Assembly: GCF_030757795.1 (NCBI RefSeq)
Contig: NZ_JAUQWH010000074.1
Span: forward strand, 1 to 42,450
Source: Actinoplanes oryzae
GTDB lineage: Bacteria > Actinomycetota > Actinomycetes > Mycobacteriales > Micromonosporaceae
Length of the DNA: 42,450 bases
Direction of reading: 5' to 3'
The translations under genes and the position numbers were made by a program. The notes beneath the pieces were generated by a model. That model ran no database searches. It had not been told where the DNA came from and worked only from the letters and a program-made list of their open reading frames with translations. Positions 7,982-16,900 of the stretch are shown piece by piece (the first letter of the stretch is position 1; every line of letters starts with the position of its first letter).

Positions 7982-8935
7982 TCACAGGATCACCCGCACG
8001 AGATCACCCGCCCGCCGCGCGATGTGGACAGCCCCGGGCAACGCGACGTGCCCCTGACCGTGCCAGTCGGTCACGAGAGCATCCAGCGCGGCCACATGCC
8101 GATGGGACAGCGCGGCCCCCGGCACCCCGAGCTCCAACGCCCACGCGTGCAGCACCCGGCCGCGGATGGCGGGCGACAAAGCCGACAAAACGCCGACAGC
8201 CAGCCCGGCGGGAGACCGCGCGGCGCCGAGTGCCACGACAGCCTGCCGGTCCAGCTCGGCGACATCCAGAGCCAGCAACGACGCCGTCCGCGCCAGATTT
8301 CCGACCACGCCCGGCCCGAGCGCGGCCACCAGCGCGGGGACCACCGACGATCGCACCCGCGCCCGCGCGTACGCGGAATCGGTGTTGTGGGGATCCTCCC
8401 AAGCGACCAGGCCGAGCGCCGCACAGGCCTTGCGCGTGTCGGCCCGCGACACGTCGAGCAGGGGACGGACGAAAATCCCCCGCCGGTACGGCATCCCCGC
8501 CATCCCGCGCGGCCCGGCACCCCGCGCGAGCGCCAGCAGCACGGTCTCCGCCTGGTCGTCGCGAGTGTGCCCGAGCAGCACATCGGCCTCCCCCGCGACC
8601 GAGGACAGAGCCGCATAACGGGCATCCCGCGCCGCCGCCTCGGGCCCTCCGGCGGAGCCCACGTCAACGGTGGACACCACCACCGGATCGAGGCCCACCG
8701 ACCGCGCCCAGTCGGCCACCGAGGAGGCGCGCTCGGCCGAGCCCTCCTGGAGCTGGTGGTCCACGGTCACCAGCCCCGCGGGCACGCCCATGCGCGGCGC
8801 GACGAAGGCCACGGCCGCCGCGAGGGCGAGCGAGTCCGCGCCACCCGAACAGGCGACCAGCACCGGCGATCCCGGCGTCAGCGCCCGGCGGACCGCGGTG
8901 CGGATCGTGGCGACCGGCGCCGGGATGCGGGCCAC
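7982..8935 (-). CDS. tilS: tRNA(Ile)-lysidine synthase
   Basis: 317 residues. TilS ligates lysine to C34 of the AUA-reading tRNA(Ile). The N-type PP-loop ATPase motif SGGADS is at residues 30-35, followed by the LVTVDHQLQEGS strand and LLGHTRDDQAETVLL, a TilS hallmark, and GMAGMPYRRGIFVRPLLDVSR. As in many actinobacteria, it is short and lacks the long C-terminal domains of the E. coli enzyme. The GTG start (8935-8933) is 1 nt from the stop of the upstream metalloprotease gene, so the two are likely coupled. Confidence 0.95.
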   Translation of the reverse strand: MARIPAPVATIRTAVRRALTPGSPVLVACSGGADSLALAAAVAFVAPRMGVPAGLVTVDHQLQEGSAERASSVADWARSVGLDPVVVSTVDVGSAGGPEAAARDARYAALSSVAGEADVLLGHTRDDQAETVLLALARGAGPRGMAGMPYRRGIFVRPLLDVSRADTRKACAALGLVAWEDPHNTDSAYARARVRSSVVPALVAALGPGVVGNLARTASLLALDVAELDRQAVVALGAARSPAGLAVGVLSALSPAIRGRVLHAWALELGVPGAALSHRHVAALDALVTDWHGQGHVALPGAVHIARRAGDLVRVIL

Positions 8936-8936
8936 G

Positions 8937-9995
8937 TTACGAGGCGAGGCCCACCGGGCCGTGCACCCGCGCGACCCACGCGTCGGGGTCGCCCAGCTCG
9001 TCGAGGCGCGGCAGGGTCAGCGGGGAGCCGAAGACCTTGTTGAAGCCGGCCATGCCGACCCGGTCGACGACCCCGTGGACGAACTTGCGCCCCTCCGCGT
9101 ACTGCCGCATCTTGACCTCGATGCCCAGCACCCGGCGGATGGCCTTCTCCAGCGGGTTGCCGCCCTCGCGGCGCTGGTTGAACTTGGCGCGGATGGCGTC
9201 GACCGAGGGCACGACGTCGGGGCCGACCCCGTCCATCACGAACTCGGCATGCCCCTCCAGCAGCGTCATCAGCGCGGTGAGCCGATCGAGCACCGCCTTC
9301 TGCGCCGGCGTCTGGACGATGTCGATCACCGAGGAGCGGCTGTCCGGGTCACGCAGGGCGTCGGACAGCGTGGCGACGCCGCGGCGCAGCCGCTCGAGGA
9401 TGTGCTCGCCGCCCTGGGAGGCGTCGACGAAGGCCTGGACCTCGCCGAGGAAGTAGCCCCGCATCCACGGCACGGCCTGGAACTGGGTGAGGTGGGTCAC
9501 CTCGTGCAGGCAGACCCAGAGCCGGAAGTCGCGCGGATCGGCGGCGAGCTTGCGCTCGACCTCGACGATGTTGGGCGCGTTGAGCAGGAGCTGGCCCGGC
9601 TCGGCCGAGAAGACCTCGTACTGCCCGAGGACCCGGCCGGACAGGTAGGCCAGGACGGTGCCGGCCTGCACGCCGGTGACGCGGGAGCCGATCGCGTCGG
9701 CCACCGGGCCCGGCTGCTTGTCCCCGGAGAGGCGGCTGACCAGCGGGATCATCACTTCCTTGAGCCCGGCGAGGTTGACCGCGGCCCAGTCCTTGCGGTC
9801 GACGATGCGCACCGGCGGCCCCTCGGTCACCGGGGTCAGACCCGTGTACGCCGCGACGTGCCGGCGGGCCTCGTCGGTGAGCTCGCGCAGCTGCGCGACC
9901 ACCTGCGTGGCTTCTTCGTAGGACACCGCGGGGCCGGATTTGCTCAGCGCGCCCGCGGTGGCGGCGGCCAGATCCCAGTCGACGAACTGCGCCAT
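8937..9995 (-). CDS. zinc-dependent metalloprotease, DUF2342 family (Rv3626c-like)
   Basis: 352 residues from ATG 9995. The HExxH zinc motif is H164-EVT-H168 in LHEVTHLTQFQAVPWM. The family is often annotated as a coenzyme F420 biosynthesis-associated protein or putative metallohydrolase, and its substrate is not established. No signal peptide is visible, so it is probably cytoplasmic. Position between the D-Ala-D-Ala carboxypeptidase and tilS is the same as Rv3626c between Rv3627c and Rv3625c, which supports the assignment. Confidence 0.9.
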   Translation of the reverse strand: MAQFVDWDLAAATAGALSKSGPAVSYEEATQVVAQLRELTDEARRHVAAYTGLTPVTEGPPVRIVDRKDWAAVNLAGLKEVMIPLVSRLSGDKQPGPVADAIGSRVTGVQAGTVLAYLSGRVLGQYEVFSAEPGQLLLNAPNIVEVERKLAADPRDFRLWVCLHEVTHLTQFQAVPWMRGYFLGEVQAFVDASQGGEHILERLRRGVATLSDALRDPDSRSSVIDIVQTPAQKAVLDRLTALMTLLEGHAEFVMDGVGPDVVPSVDAIRAKFNQRREGGNPLEKAIRRVLGIEVKMRQYAEGRKFVHGVVDRVGMAGFNKVFGSPLTLPRLDELGDPDAWVARVHGPVGLAS

Positions 9996-10043
9996 GAACC
10001 CACCGTACCCGCGGACGACCAGCCGCCCACCCCGGGAAAACCC

Positions 10044-11726
10044 TCAACTGCAGCCGCAGGACACCAGGGTCGTCGCGAGTTTGTCGAGGGCCGCCCGGGC
10101 TTCGATCGCGTTCGCACCCGTGGCCATGAAGGCGAAGAGGAGCAGGCGCCCGTCCCGGGTCATCAGCTGCCCGGCCATCGTGTTGACGCCGCTGAGCGAC
10201 CCCGTCTTGGCGCGCACGATCCCCTGCCCGGCCTGGTTCGGCTCGGGGGTGGCGAAGCGGGTGCGCAGCGTGCCCGACCAGCCGGCCACCGGCAGCCCGC
10301 CCAGCATCGAGCTGACCTGCGGGTTCTTGCCGCTCGCCGCGAGGGAGAGCACGTCGGTCAGCAGCTCGGGGCTGATGCCGTTGTGCCGCGAGAGGCCGCT
10401 GGCGTCGTACAGGTCGGCCTCCTCGCCCGGCAGGCCCAGCTCGTCGAGCTTGTCGCCCATCGCCTTGGCGGCGCCGTCGAAGGACGCCGGCTGCCCGGCG
10501 GCGAGCGCCACCTGCCGGGCCATGGCCTCGGCCAGGACGTTGTCGCTCTGCTCCAGCATCCAGTCGACGATGTGCACCAGCGGCGGCGACTGCACCGCGC
10601 CCAGCTGGGTGCCGGCGGGCGCCTTGCCCCTGCTCACCGCGCTCTCCGGGAGGCCGAGCTGCTGGGCGAAGGCCCTGCCCGCCGCCAGCGCCGGGTCGGT
10701 GAAGCGCCGGTCGCCGCCCCGCTCGTTGTGCACGGGCTCGACCCGCCCGGCGTTGGTCATCAGCGCCTGGATCCGGGCGACCTGGCCGCCCGAGATCAGG
10801 CCGCCGTCCCAGCCGGTGCCCATCTCGGGCCCGGTGTAGAGCGACGTGTCGACGATCACCCGGGTCGGCTGCTGGGCGCCGAGGGCCTGCTTGACCTGGG
10901 CGGCGAGCTTGTCCAGCCGGGCCGCGCCGGGGAACTGGTCGTCGGCGTCGACCGCGAGCGTGGGGTCGCCGCCGCCGATGAGCACGACCTCGCCCGGCTT
11001 CGCCCCGGCGACAACCCGCGTGGTCAGCCGGTAGGCCGGGCCGCGCGCGGCGAGCACGGTCGCCGCGGTCAGGAGCTTGGTGGTGGAGGCCGGCGTGGTC
11101 ATCGTGCCGGCGTTCTTCTCGAACAGGACGTCGCCGGTCAGGCCGTCGACCACGGAGATGTTGGCGGTGCCGAGGGACTTCGCGGAGACCAGCGGGCCGA
11201 TGGCGGCCGCCACGCCGGACGCGGTCGGGGCGGTGGCGCCGGCCTCGGCCGCCACGAGCACCGGCGTGGGGGTCGGGTCCGGCGTGGGGACGACCCGGGG
11301 CTGCGCCGACGGTTTCGCCGACAGCCAGCCCTCGACGGGTCCCGGCCGCACGACCAGCACCGCCGCGGCGAGGACGAGCAACACCACAACCGACAGACCC
11401 GACACCACGAGCGTACGCCGGGAGCGCCGCTTGCGTCCTTCGGCAGCCTCCGCCACCGGTGTCCCGTACGTGCCACCCCGAACCTGCTGCCCGGATACAG
11501 CACTTTGCCCGGCTTGAGGCGCTTCCGCGGCGTACTGTCCAGGGAACCGCGGAGCCGCCGGTGTCTCACTGGCCGGAACCGCCGCTCGACCGTACGTTCC
11601 GCCCGCCGCCCGCGGAGAACCAGGAGCATCCGGGGCAATTCCGGCGCCCTCTACCGGAGACCGCCCCTGCTTCGACTCCGACACGCCGTCGTACTCGGGA
11701 GTGTTCTGTGAATCTTGCCTCCCCAC
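10044..11726 (-). CDS. dacB: D-alanyl-D-alanine carboxypeptidase/endopeptidase, PBP4 (S13) family
   Basis: 560 residues from GTG 11726, which has GGAGGAGG about 6 nt upstream. A long cytoplasmic Ser/Gly/Ala-rich N-terminus (1-100) leads to one TM anchor (about 105-127) and a Pro/Thr-rich linker, with the catalytic domain outside. Active-site motifs of the S13 family are all present: STTK (S214-K217), SDN in EQSDNVLAE, and KTG in VRAKTGSLSG. It trims peptidoglycan stem peptides and cross-links. It is divergent from ppa, like Rv3627c and Rv3628. The N-terminal cytoplasmic extension is long for the family and could be a phosphorylation or interaction segment (inference). Confidence 0.95.
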   Translation of the reverse strand: MGRQDSQNTPEYDGVSESKQGRSPVEGAGIAPDAPGSPRAAGGTYGRAAVPASETPAAPRFPGQYAAEAPQAGQSAVSGQQVRGGTYGTPVAEAAEGRKRRSRRTLVVSGLSVVVLLVLAAAVLVVRPGPVEGWLSAKPSAQPRVVPTPDPTPTPVLVAAEAGATAPTASGVAAAIGPLVSAKSLGTANISVVDGLTGDVLFEKNAGTMTTPASTTKLLTAATVLAARGPAYRLTTRVVAGAKPGEVVLIGGGDPTLAVDADDQFPGAARLDKLAAQVKQALGAQQPTRVIVDTSLYTGPEMGTGWDGGLISGGQVARIQALMTNAGRVEPVHNERGGDRRFTDPALAAGRAFAQQLGLPESAVSRGKAPAGTQLGAVQSPPLVHIVDWMLEQSDNVLAEAMARQVALAAGQPASFDGAAKAMGDKLDELGLPGEEADLYDASGLSRHNGISPELLTDVLSLAASGKNPQVSSMLGGLPVAGWSGTLRTRFATPEPNQAGQGIVRAKTGSLSGVNTMAGQLMTRDGRLLLFAFMATGANAIEARAALDKLATTLVSCGCS

Positions 11727-11875
11727 ACGCCCCTCCTCCGTACGGACCGGCAGACTTAGGAGACACTACAAACATCCGGCACACCGGTGCGCGCGGATCC
11801 GACGGGGCCGAGTCCCCCGCTCCGCCGCACGGATCATCAGCCGGTGACCAGGCCGGGCGAACAAGGGAGCGAACT
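11727..11875. promoter_or_regulatory. divergent promoter region, dacB / ppa
   Basis: A 149-bp intergenic region between two genes reading outwards, so it must carry both promoters. On the minus strand, TAGTGT in the reverse of the ACACTA stretch near 11763-11768 is a possible -10 for the carboxypeptidase gene. On the plus strand, TACAAA near 11767 is a weak candidate for ppa. Strong ribosome sites flank each start (GGAGGAGG for dacB, AGGGAG for ppa). Confidence 0.5.
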
Positions 11876-12388
11876 ATGGATTTCGACATTCTCGTTGAGA
11901 TCCCGAAGGGCCACCGAAACAAGTACGAGGTCGACCACAAGACCGGTCGCATCCGGCTCGACAGGACGCTCTTCACCTCGACGCAGTACCCGGCCGACTA
12001 CGGCTACATCGAGGGCACGCTGGGCCAGGACGGCGACCCGCTGGACGCGCTCGTGATCATCCCCGAGCCGACCTTCCCGGGCTGCCTGGTGCGCGCCCGC
12101 GCCATCGGCATGTACCGGATGACGGACGAGAAGGGCCGCGACGACAAGGTCCTGTGCGTCCCGTTCGAGGACCCGCGTCAGGAGCACCTGCGCGACATCC
12201 ACCACGTGTCCGAGTTCGACCGCATGGAGATCCAGCACTTCTTCACGGTCTACAAGGACCTCGAGCCGGGCAAGTCGGTCGAGGGCGCCACGTGGGTCGG
12301 CCGCATGGAGGCCGAGGAGGAGATCCGCGCCTCGTTCAAGCGCGCCGAGGCGGCCGAGGCCGAGCACGGCGAGCACGACGAGCACTGA
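11876..12388 (+). CDS. ppa: inorganic pyrophosphatase (family I)
   Basis: 170 residues from ATG 11876 with AGGGAG upstream; the frame is open further 5' but runs into the divergent promoter. It hydrolyses pyrophosphate to phosphate, driving biosynthetic reactions forward. Family I signatures are present: the active-site Lys/Glu region IPKGHRNKYEVD, YPADYGYIEGT, and the metal-binding DGDPLDALV. The His-rich C-terminal tail (EHGEHDEH) is common in actinobacterial forms. It sits divergent from dacB and convergent with eccD. Confidence 0.98.
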   Translation: MDFDILVEIPKGHRNKYEVDHKTGRIRLDRTLFTSTQYPADYGYIEGTLGQDGDPLDALVIIPEPTFPGCLVRARAIGMYRMTDEKGRDDKVLCVPFEDPRQEHLRDIHHVSEFDRMEIQHFFTVYKDLEPGKSVEGATWVGRMEAEEEIRASFKRAEAAEAEHGEHDEH

Positions 12389-12435
12389 TCCGGGCAGCTT
12401 CTCCGGGCGTCCACCGGCCTGGGCGAACGCCCCTC

Positions 12436-12455
12436 GGGCGGGCACCGTCCCGCCC
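12436..12455. terminator. hairpin between convergent ppa and eccD
   Basis: Perfect 7-bp GC stem GGGCGGG (12436-12442) and CCCGCCC (12449-12455) around a 6-nt CACCGT loop. It has no T-run, as is usual in high-GC actinomycetes. It lies 48 bp after the ppa stop, between convergent genes, and could serve both directions. Confidence 0.5.
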
Positions 12456-12535
12456 ACCCCGCACGACCACCGCACCGGGCCGGTGGCCGGCTTCCGAGCC
12501 GAGCCCCCGGCCCGGCGCGCGTCTCACCACCCGGC

Positions 12536-13912
12536 TCACAGGGTGACCTGGGAGACCAGGCCGTAGAGGCCCACCACCGCGCACGCCACCGGGATCACCG
12601 CGATCACCGCGAGGCTGTCCAGCAGGTCCGCCGCCCGGCCGAGATAGGGCGAGGGCGGCCGCCGGGACCACGCCACCCCGGCCGCCACGACGAGCACGGC
12701 CAGCACCACCACGGCCGCGCCGGCCACGAGCAGCACCGTCGGACCGGCGTCGCGCACGAGGCCCGTGCCCAGCGCGAAGAGCCCGATCAGGCCGCCCGCG
12801 ATCAGGGGCACCCGCTGCCGTACGGTCACGAACAACCGCGACCGCAGCAGCAGCGCGGCCACCGCCAGCCCGGCCAGGATGCGCGCCGCCGTCCCGCCCG
12901 CGGCGAGCACGACGAAGGCCCCCGCCGCCGTGACGGCGTGCCCGATCAGCATCCCGGCCAGCGCCTCCTCGGTACGCCCGACCGCCACACCCACCCGCGC
13001 CCGGTCCGGGGCACCGCCCTCCGGCCGGTCGTCCGGCCCAACCGGCGCCGGCGCCCGCACCCCACCGAGCCGGATCGCGAGCACCGGCAGCAGCCCTATC
13101 CCGCACACCAGCACGCTCATCAGCACCGCCGCCGCACCCGCCGCCGAGGTCACCAGCCCGGTCAGCGCCGCCAGCGCCGCCAGTAGCCCCGCTGTCACCC
13201 CGGCGGCGAAGATTCTGCGCACCGCGGCGACTCCGGCGCCGGCGAGCACGGAGAAAAGCAGCAGCGCAACGGCTCCGGTCAGCAGGCCCGGGCCGTCGAG
13301 CCAGGCCAGCCCGGGAAAGGGACCGCTGCCGGCGGGGATCAGGACGGATCCACCGGCGAAGGCGTACGGCAGCGCCGCACCGCCCAGCACCGCCCCGGCC
13401 GCCCGGTCCCCGTACGCCCGGGAAGCCGTCGTCCCGGCCAGTGTGAGCAGCACCGCACCGCCCAGCCCGACGCCCGCGCCCAGGCCCCATTCCGGACCCG
13501 CCGCCAGCACCGCGAGCGCGCCCACGGCCAGCAGCACGCCCGCCCCGGCGAGGGTGGCGACCCGGGTGGCGCCCGGCGTCCACGTCGTGCTGCGGCGGCG
13601 GGCTTCGTCGGCGATCGCCTCGACCACGTCGTCGTACTCGAGCTCCGGCCAGCCCGAGCGGGCCGGGCGCAGGTAGAGCACCTCGCCGTCGCGGATGCCC
13701 TGCGCGGCGAGCGCTTCGGCGGGGGTGAGGGGCGCGCCGTCCGTACGCCGTAGCACCCACCCGCCGTGCCGCTCGCCGTCGTCGGCCAGCTCCTCGCCGG
13801 CGTGGCGCAGCACCTCGGGCAGCAGCTCGGCGAGCGGGACGTGCTCGGGCAGGGCGACGTCGAGGCGGCGCCGCGGCGCGCTGATCGTGACTCGGGCGAG
13901 GCCCAGGCTCAC
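12536..13912 (-). CDS. eccD: type VII secretion integral membrane protein EccD
   Basis: 458 residues from GTG 13912, chosen because GGAGG lies 6 nt upstream; an upstream in-frame ATG at 13945 has no such site. The N-terminal 90 or so residues form the ubiquitin-like (YukD) domain (VTISAPRRRLDVALPEH through GEVLYLRP). About 11 hydrophobic segments follow, from residue 115 to the end. EccD forms the membrane pore region of the ESX translocon, where its cytoplasmic domain touches EccC. It is transcribed divergently from eccC across 87 bp. That arrangement is unusual, because eccC and eccD are usually co-directional. Confidence 0.93.
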   Translation of the reverse strand: MSLGLARVTISAPRRRLDVALPEHVPLAELLPEVLRHAGEELADDGERHGGWVLRRTDGAPLTPAEALAAQGIRDGEVLYLRPARSGWPELEYDDVVEAIADEARRRSTTWTPGATRVATLAGAGVLLAVGALAVLAAGPEWGLGAGVGLGGAVLLTLAGTTASRAYGDRAAGAVLGGAALPYAFAGGSVLIPAGSGPFPGLAWLDGPGLLTGAVALLLFSVLAGAGVAAVRRIFAAGVTAGLLAALAALTGLVTSAAGAAAVLMSVLVCGIGLLPVLAIRLGGVRAPAPVGPDDRPEGGAPDRARVGVAVGRTEEALAGMLIGHAVTAAGAFVVLAAGGTAARILAGLAVAALLLRSRLFVTVRQRVPLIAGGLIGLFALGTGLVRDAGPTVLLVAGAAVVVLAVLVVAAGVAWSRRPPSPYLGRAADLLDSLAVIAVIPVACAVVGLYGLVSQVTL

Positions 13913-13999
13913 GGCACCTCCCATCGACGAACCTGAGGCTATCATGAGCGCTGTGTAACGTATCGAGTGCTCTCAGTTTCCAACAGGGGGGAGCTCGGC
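13913..13999. promoter_or_regulatory. divergent promoter region, eccD / eccC
   Basis: An 87-bp region between outward-reading eccD and eccC. It is less GC-rich than its surroundings around 13938-13985 (TATCATGAGCG and GTGTAACGTATCGAG). TATCAT and TAACGT are possible -10 elements for the plus strand. A shared control region would co-regulate the two translocon genes, though this is inferred from geometry alone. Confidence 0.45.
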
Positions 14000-16900
14000 G
14001 TGGGAACAGTGGTGGTCAAGCGGGCCGCGCGCCGCCCGGCGCCCGAGATCCCCACCGGCGAGCTGGTGATCGACCCGCCGCCGGAGGTGCCCGCGGCGTC
14101 CGGCAGCCGGTGGCAGCAGGCGTTCATGACCCTGCCGATGCTCGGCGGCTCGGTCGCGATGGCGATGCTCATGGGCCAGGGCCGCGGCGGCGCCCTGTCC
14201 TATGTGATCGGCGCCCTCTTCGGGATCTCGTCGCTCGCCATGCTGGCCACCTCCTTCGGCGGCAGCGGGACACCACGCAAGGCCGAGATGCTGACCGCGC
14301 GCCGCGACTATCTGCGCCATCTCGCCGGGCTGCGCCGCCGCGTCCGGGACACGGTGGCCCGGCAACGTGCCGGCCTCTACTACCGCCATCCCGACCCGGC
14401 CGGGCTGTGGTCGACCGTGGACAGTCACCGCGTGTGGGAGCGGCGGCCCGCCGACCCGGACTTCGCGGTGATCCGGGTCGCCGTCGGCCCCCAGACCCTG
14501 GCCACGCCGCTGGTGCCGCCCGTCACGCGGCCGGTCGAGGACCTCGAGCCGCTGACCGCCGGGGCGTTGCGGCGCTTCCTGGACACGTACTCCGTCGTGC
14601 CGGACCTGCCCGTGGCCGTCTCGCTGCGCGCCTTCTCGCGGGTGTTCCTGCGCGGGTCCGGCGCGCCGGGGCTGGCCCGGGCGATCCTCACCCAGCTGGC
14701 GGTGTTCCACGCCCCGGACGACCTGGTCATCGCCGTCTGCACCGGCGCCGAGCAGCGCGCCCGCTGGGAGTGGGCGAAGTGGCTCCCGCACGCGCTGCAC
14801 CCCGTCCGCAGCGACCGGACCGGGCCGTTGCGCCTGTTCGCCACCTCGGGAGCCGAGCTCGGCCACCTGCTCGAGGACGTGCTCGGCGACCGGCCCCGAT
14901 TCGACCCGGCCGGCGTGGAGCCCACCGGCCCGCACGTCGTCCTGGTCCTCGACGGCGTCGGCGAAGACCCGTCCGAGGACGGCATCGACGGCGTGACCGT
15001 GCTGGACCTCGGAGCACCGCCTCGCCTGCTCGATCGCGGCATGCTCGTGCTGGACACGGGCGAGGGCCGGACCCTGCACACGTACGGGATGGAGCACGCC
15101 ACCGCCGTCGGCAGGCCGGACCGGCTCAGCGAGGCCGAGGCCGAGGCCGTGGCGCGGAGGCTGGCGCCGCTGCGGCTCGGGGTGGTCACCACCGCGACGG
15201 ACACGCCGGCTCCCGTCGGCGCGGGGCTGGCCGACCTGCTCGCGCTCGGCGACCCGGCCGCCCTCGACGTGGCCGCCGTGTGGCAGGAGCCCCGGCCGGA
15301 CCGCGACTGGCTCCGGGTGCCGATCGGCCTGAGCGTGGACGGCTCGCCCGTCGACCTGGACCTCAAGGAGTCCGCCCAGGACGGCATGGGCCCGCACGGG
15401 CTGCTCATCGGCGCCACCGGGTCCGGCAAGTCCGAACTGCTGCGCACGATCGTGCTCGCGCTGGCGACGACGCACTCGTCCGAGACGCTCAACTTCGTGC
15501 TGATCGACTTCAAGGGCGGCGCCACCTTCGCCTCGCTGGACCGGCTGCCGCACACCGCCGCGGTGATCACCAACCTCGCCGACGAGCTGCCCCTGGTCGA
15601 CCGCATGGTGGACGCCGTCGACGGCGAGCTGGTCCGGCGCCAGGAGGTGCTGCGCCGGGCGGGCAACTACGCGAGCCGGCGCGACTACGAACGGGCCCGT
15701 GCCGGCGGCGCCGACCTGCCGCCCCTGCCCAGCCTGCTGATCATCTGCGACGAGTTCTCCGAGCTGCTCTCCGCGAAGCCGGACTTCATCGACCTCTTCG
15801 TCCAGATCGGACGGCTGGGCCGGTCGCTCGGCGTGCACCTGCTGCTCGCCTCGCAGCGGCTGGAGGAGGGCCGGCTGCGGGGGCTGGACACCCACCTGTC
15901 GTACCGGATCGGGCTGCGGACCTTCTCGGCGCTGGAGTCACGGACGGTGCTGGGGGTGCCGGACGCGTACGAGCTGCCCCGCGCGCCCGGCCACGGCTAC
16001 CTGCGGTTCGGGACCGAGCCGCTGGTGCGCTTCCGGGCGGCGTACGTCTCGGGTCCCTACCGCCCGACCGGCCGCGTCGCCGGGCCACGCCGGGCCGGGG
16101 AGCCGCTGGTCCTGCCCTTCTCGGCCACCCCCCAGCTGCCCCCCGTACGCCCCTCCGGCACGACCCGCGACGTGACCCCGGCCCTCGGGGCGACACTGCT
16201 GGACGTGCTCGTCGACCGGCTCGACGGCGAGGGGCCGCCCGCGCACCAGGTCTGGCTGCCGCCGCTGGAGGACTCGCCGACCCTCGACGACCTGCTCGGG
16301 CCGCTGACCACCGACCCGGCGCGCGGGCTGTCCTCCGCGCGGCCCGACCTGCACGGTGCTCTGCGCGTCCCGGTCGCGCTCATCGACAAACCCCGTGACC
16401 AGGTACGCGACGTACTGTGGCTGCACCTCGCCGGCGGCTCCGGGCACGTGGCGATCGCCGGGGGCACGCAGTCCGGCAAGTCCACGCTGCTGCGGTCGCT
16501 GGTGCTGGGGCTGGCGCTCACGCACACCCCGGCGGAGGTGCAGGTCTACTGCCTCGACTTCGGCGGCGGCGCGCTGGGCCTGATCCGGGACGTGCCGCAC
16601 GTCGGCGGGGTGGTGCAGCGGCTCGATCCGGTGGGGGTGCGGCGTACCGTCGGCGAGATCTCCGCCCTGCTGGCCGAGCGGGAGCGCCGCTTCGCCGACC
16701 TGGGCACCGACATCGCCGGCTACCGGGCGCAGCGGGCGGCGGGCGAGCACGCGGACGACCCGTTCGGCGACGTGTTCCTGGTCGTGGACGGCTGGTCCAC
16801 GATCCGGAACGAGTTCGACGACCTCGAGAACGCGATCACGGACATCGCCACGCGCGGCCTCTCCTACGGCATCCACATCGTGGCGGCGGCACCCCGGTGG

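Noticed and set aside
8670..11711. Plus-strand open frame of about 1000 codons antisense to tilS, the metalloprotease and dacB
   Set aside because: Same GC-driven shadow effect; it spans three well-supported genes on the other strand.
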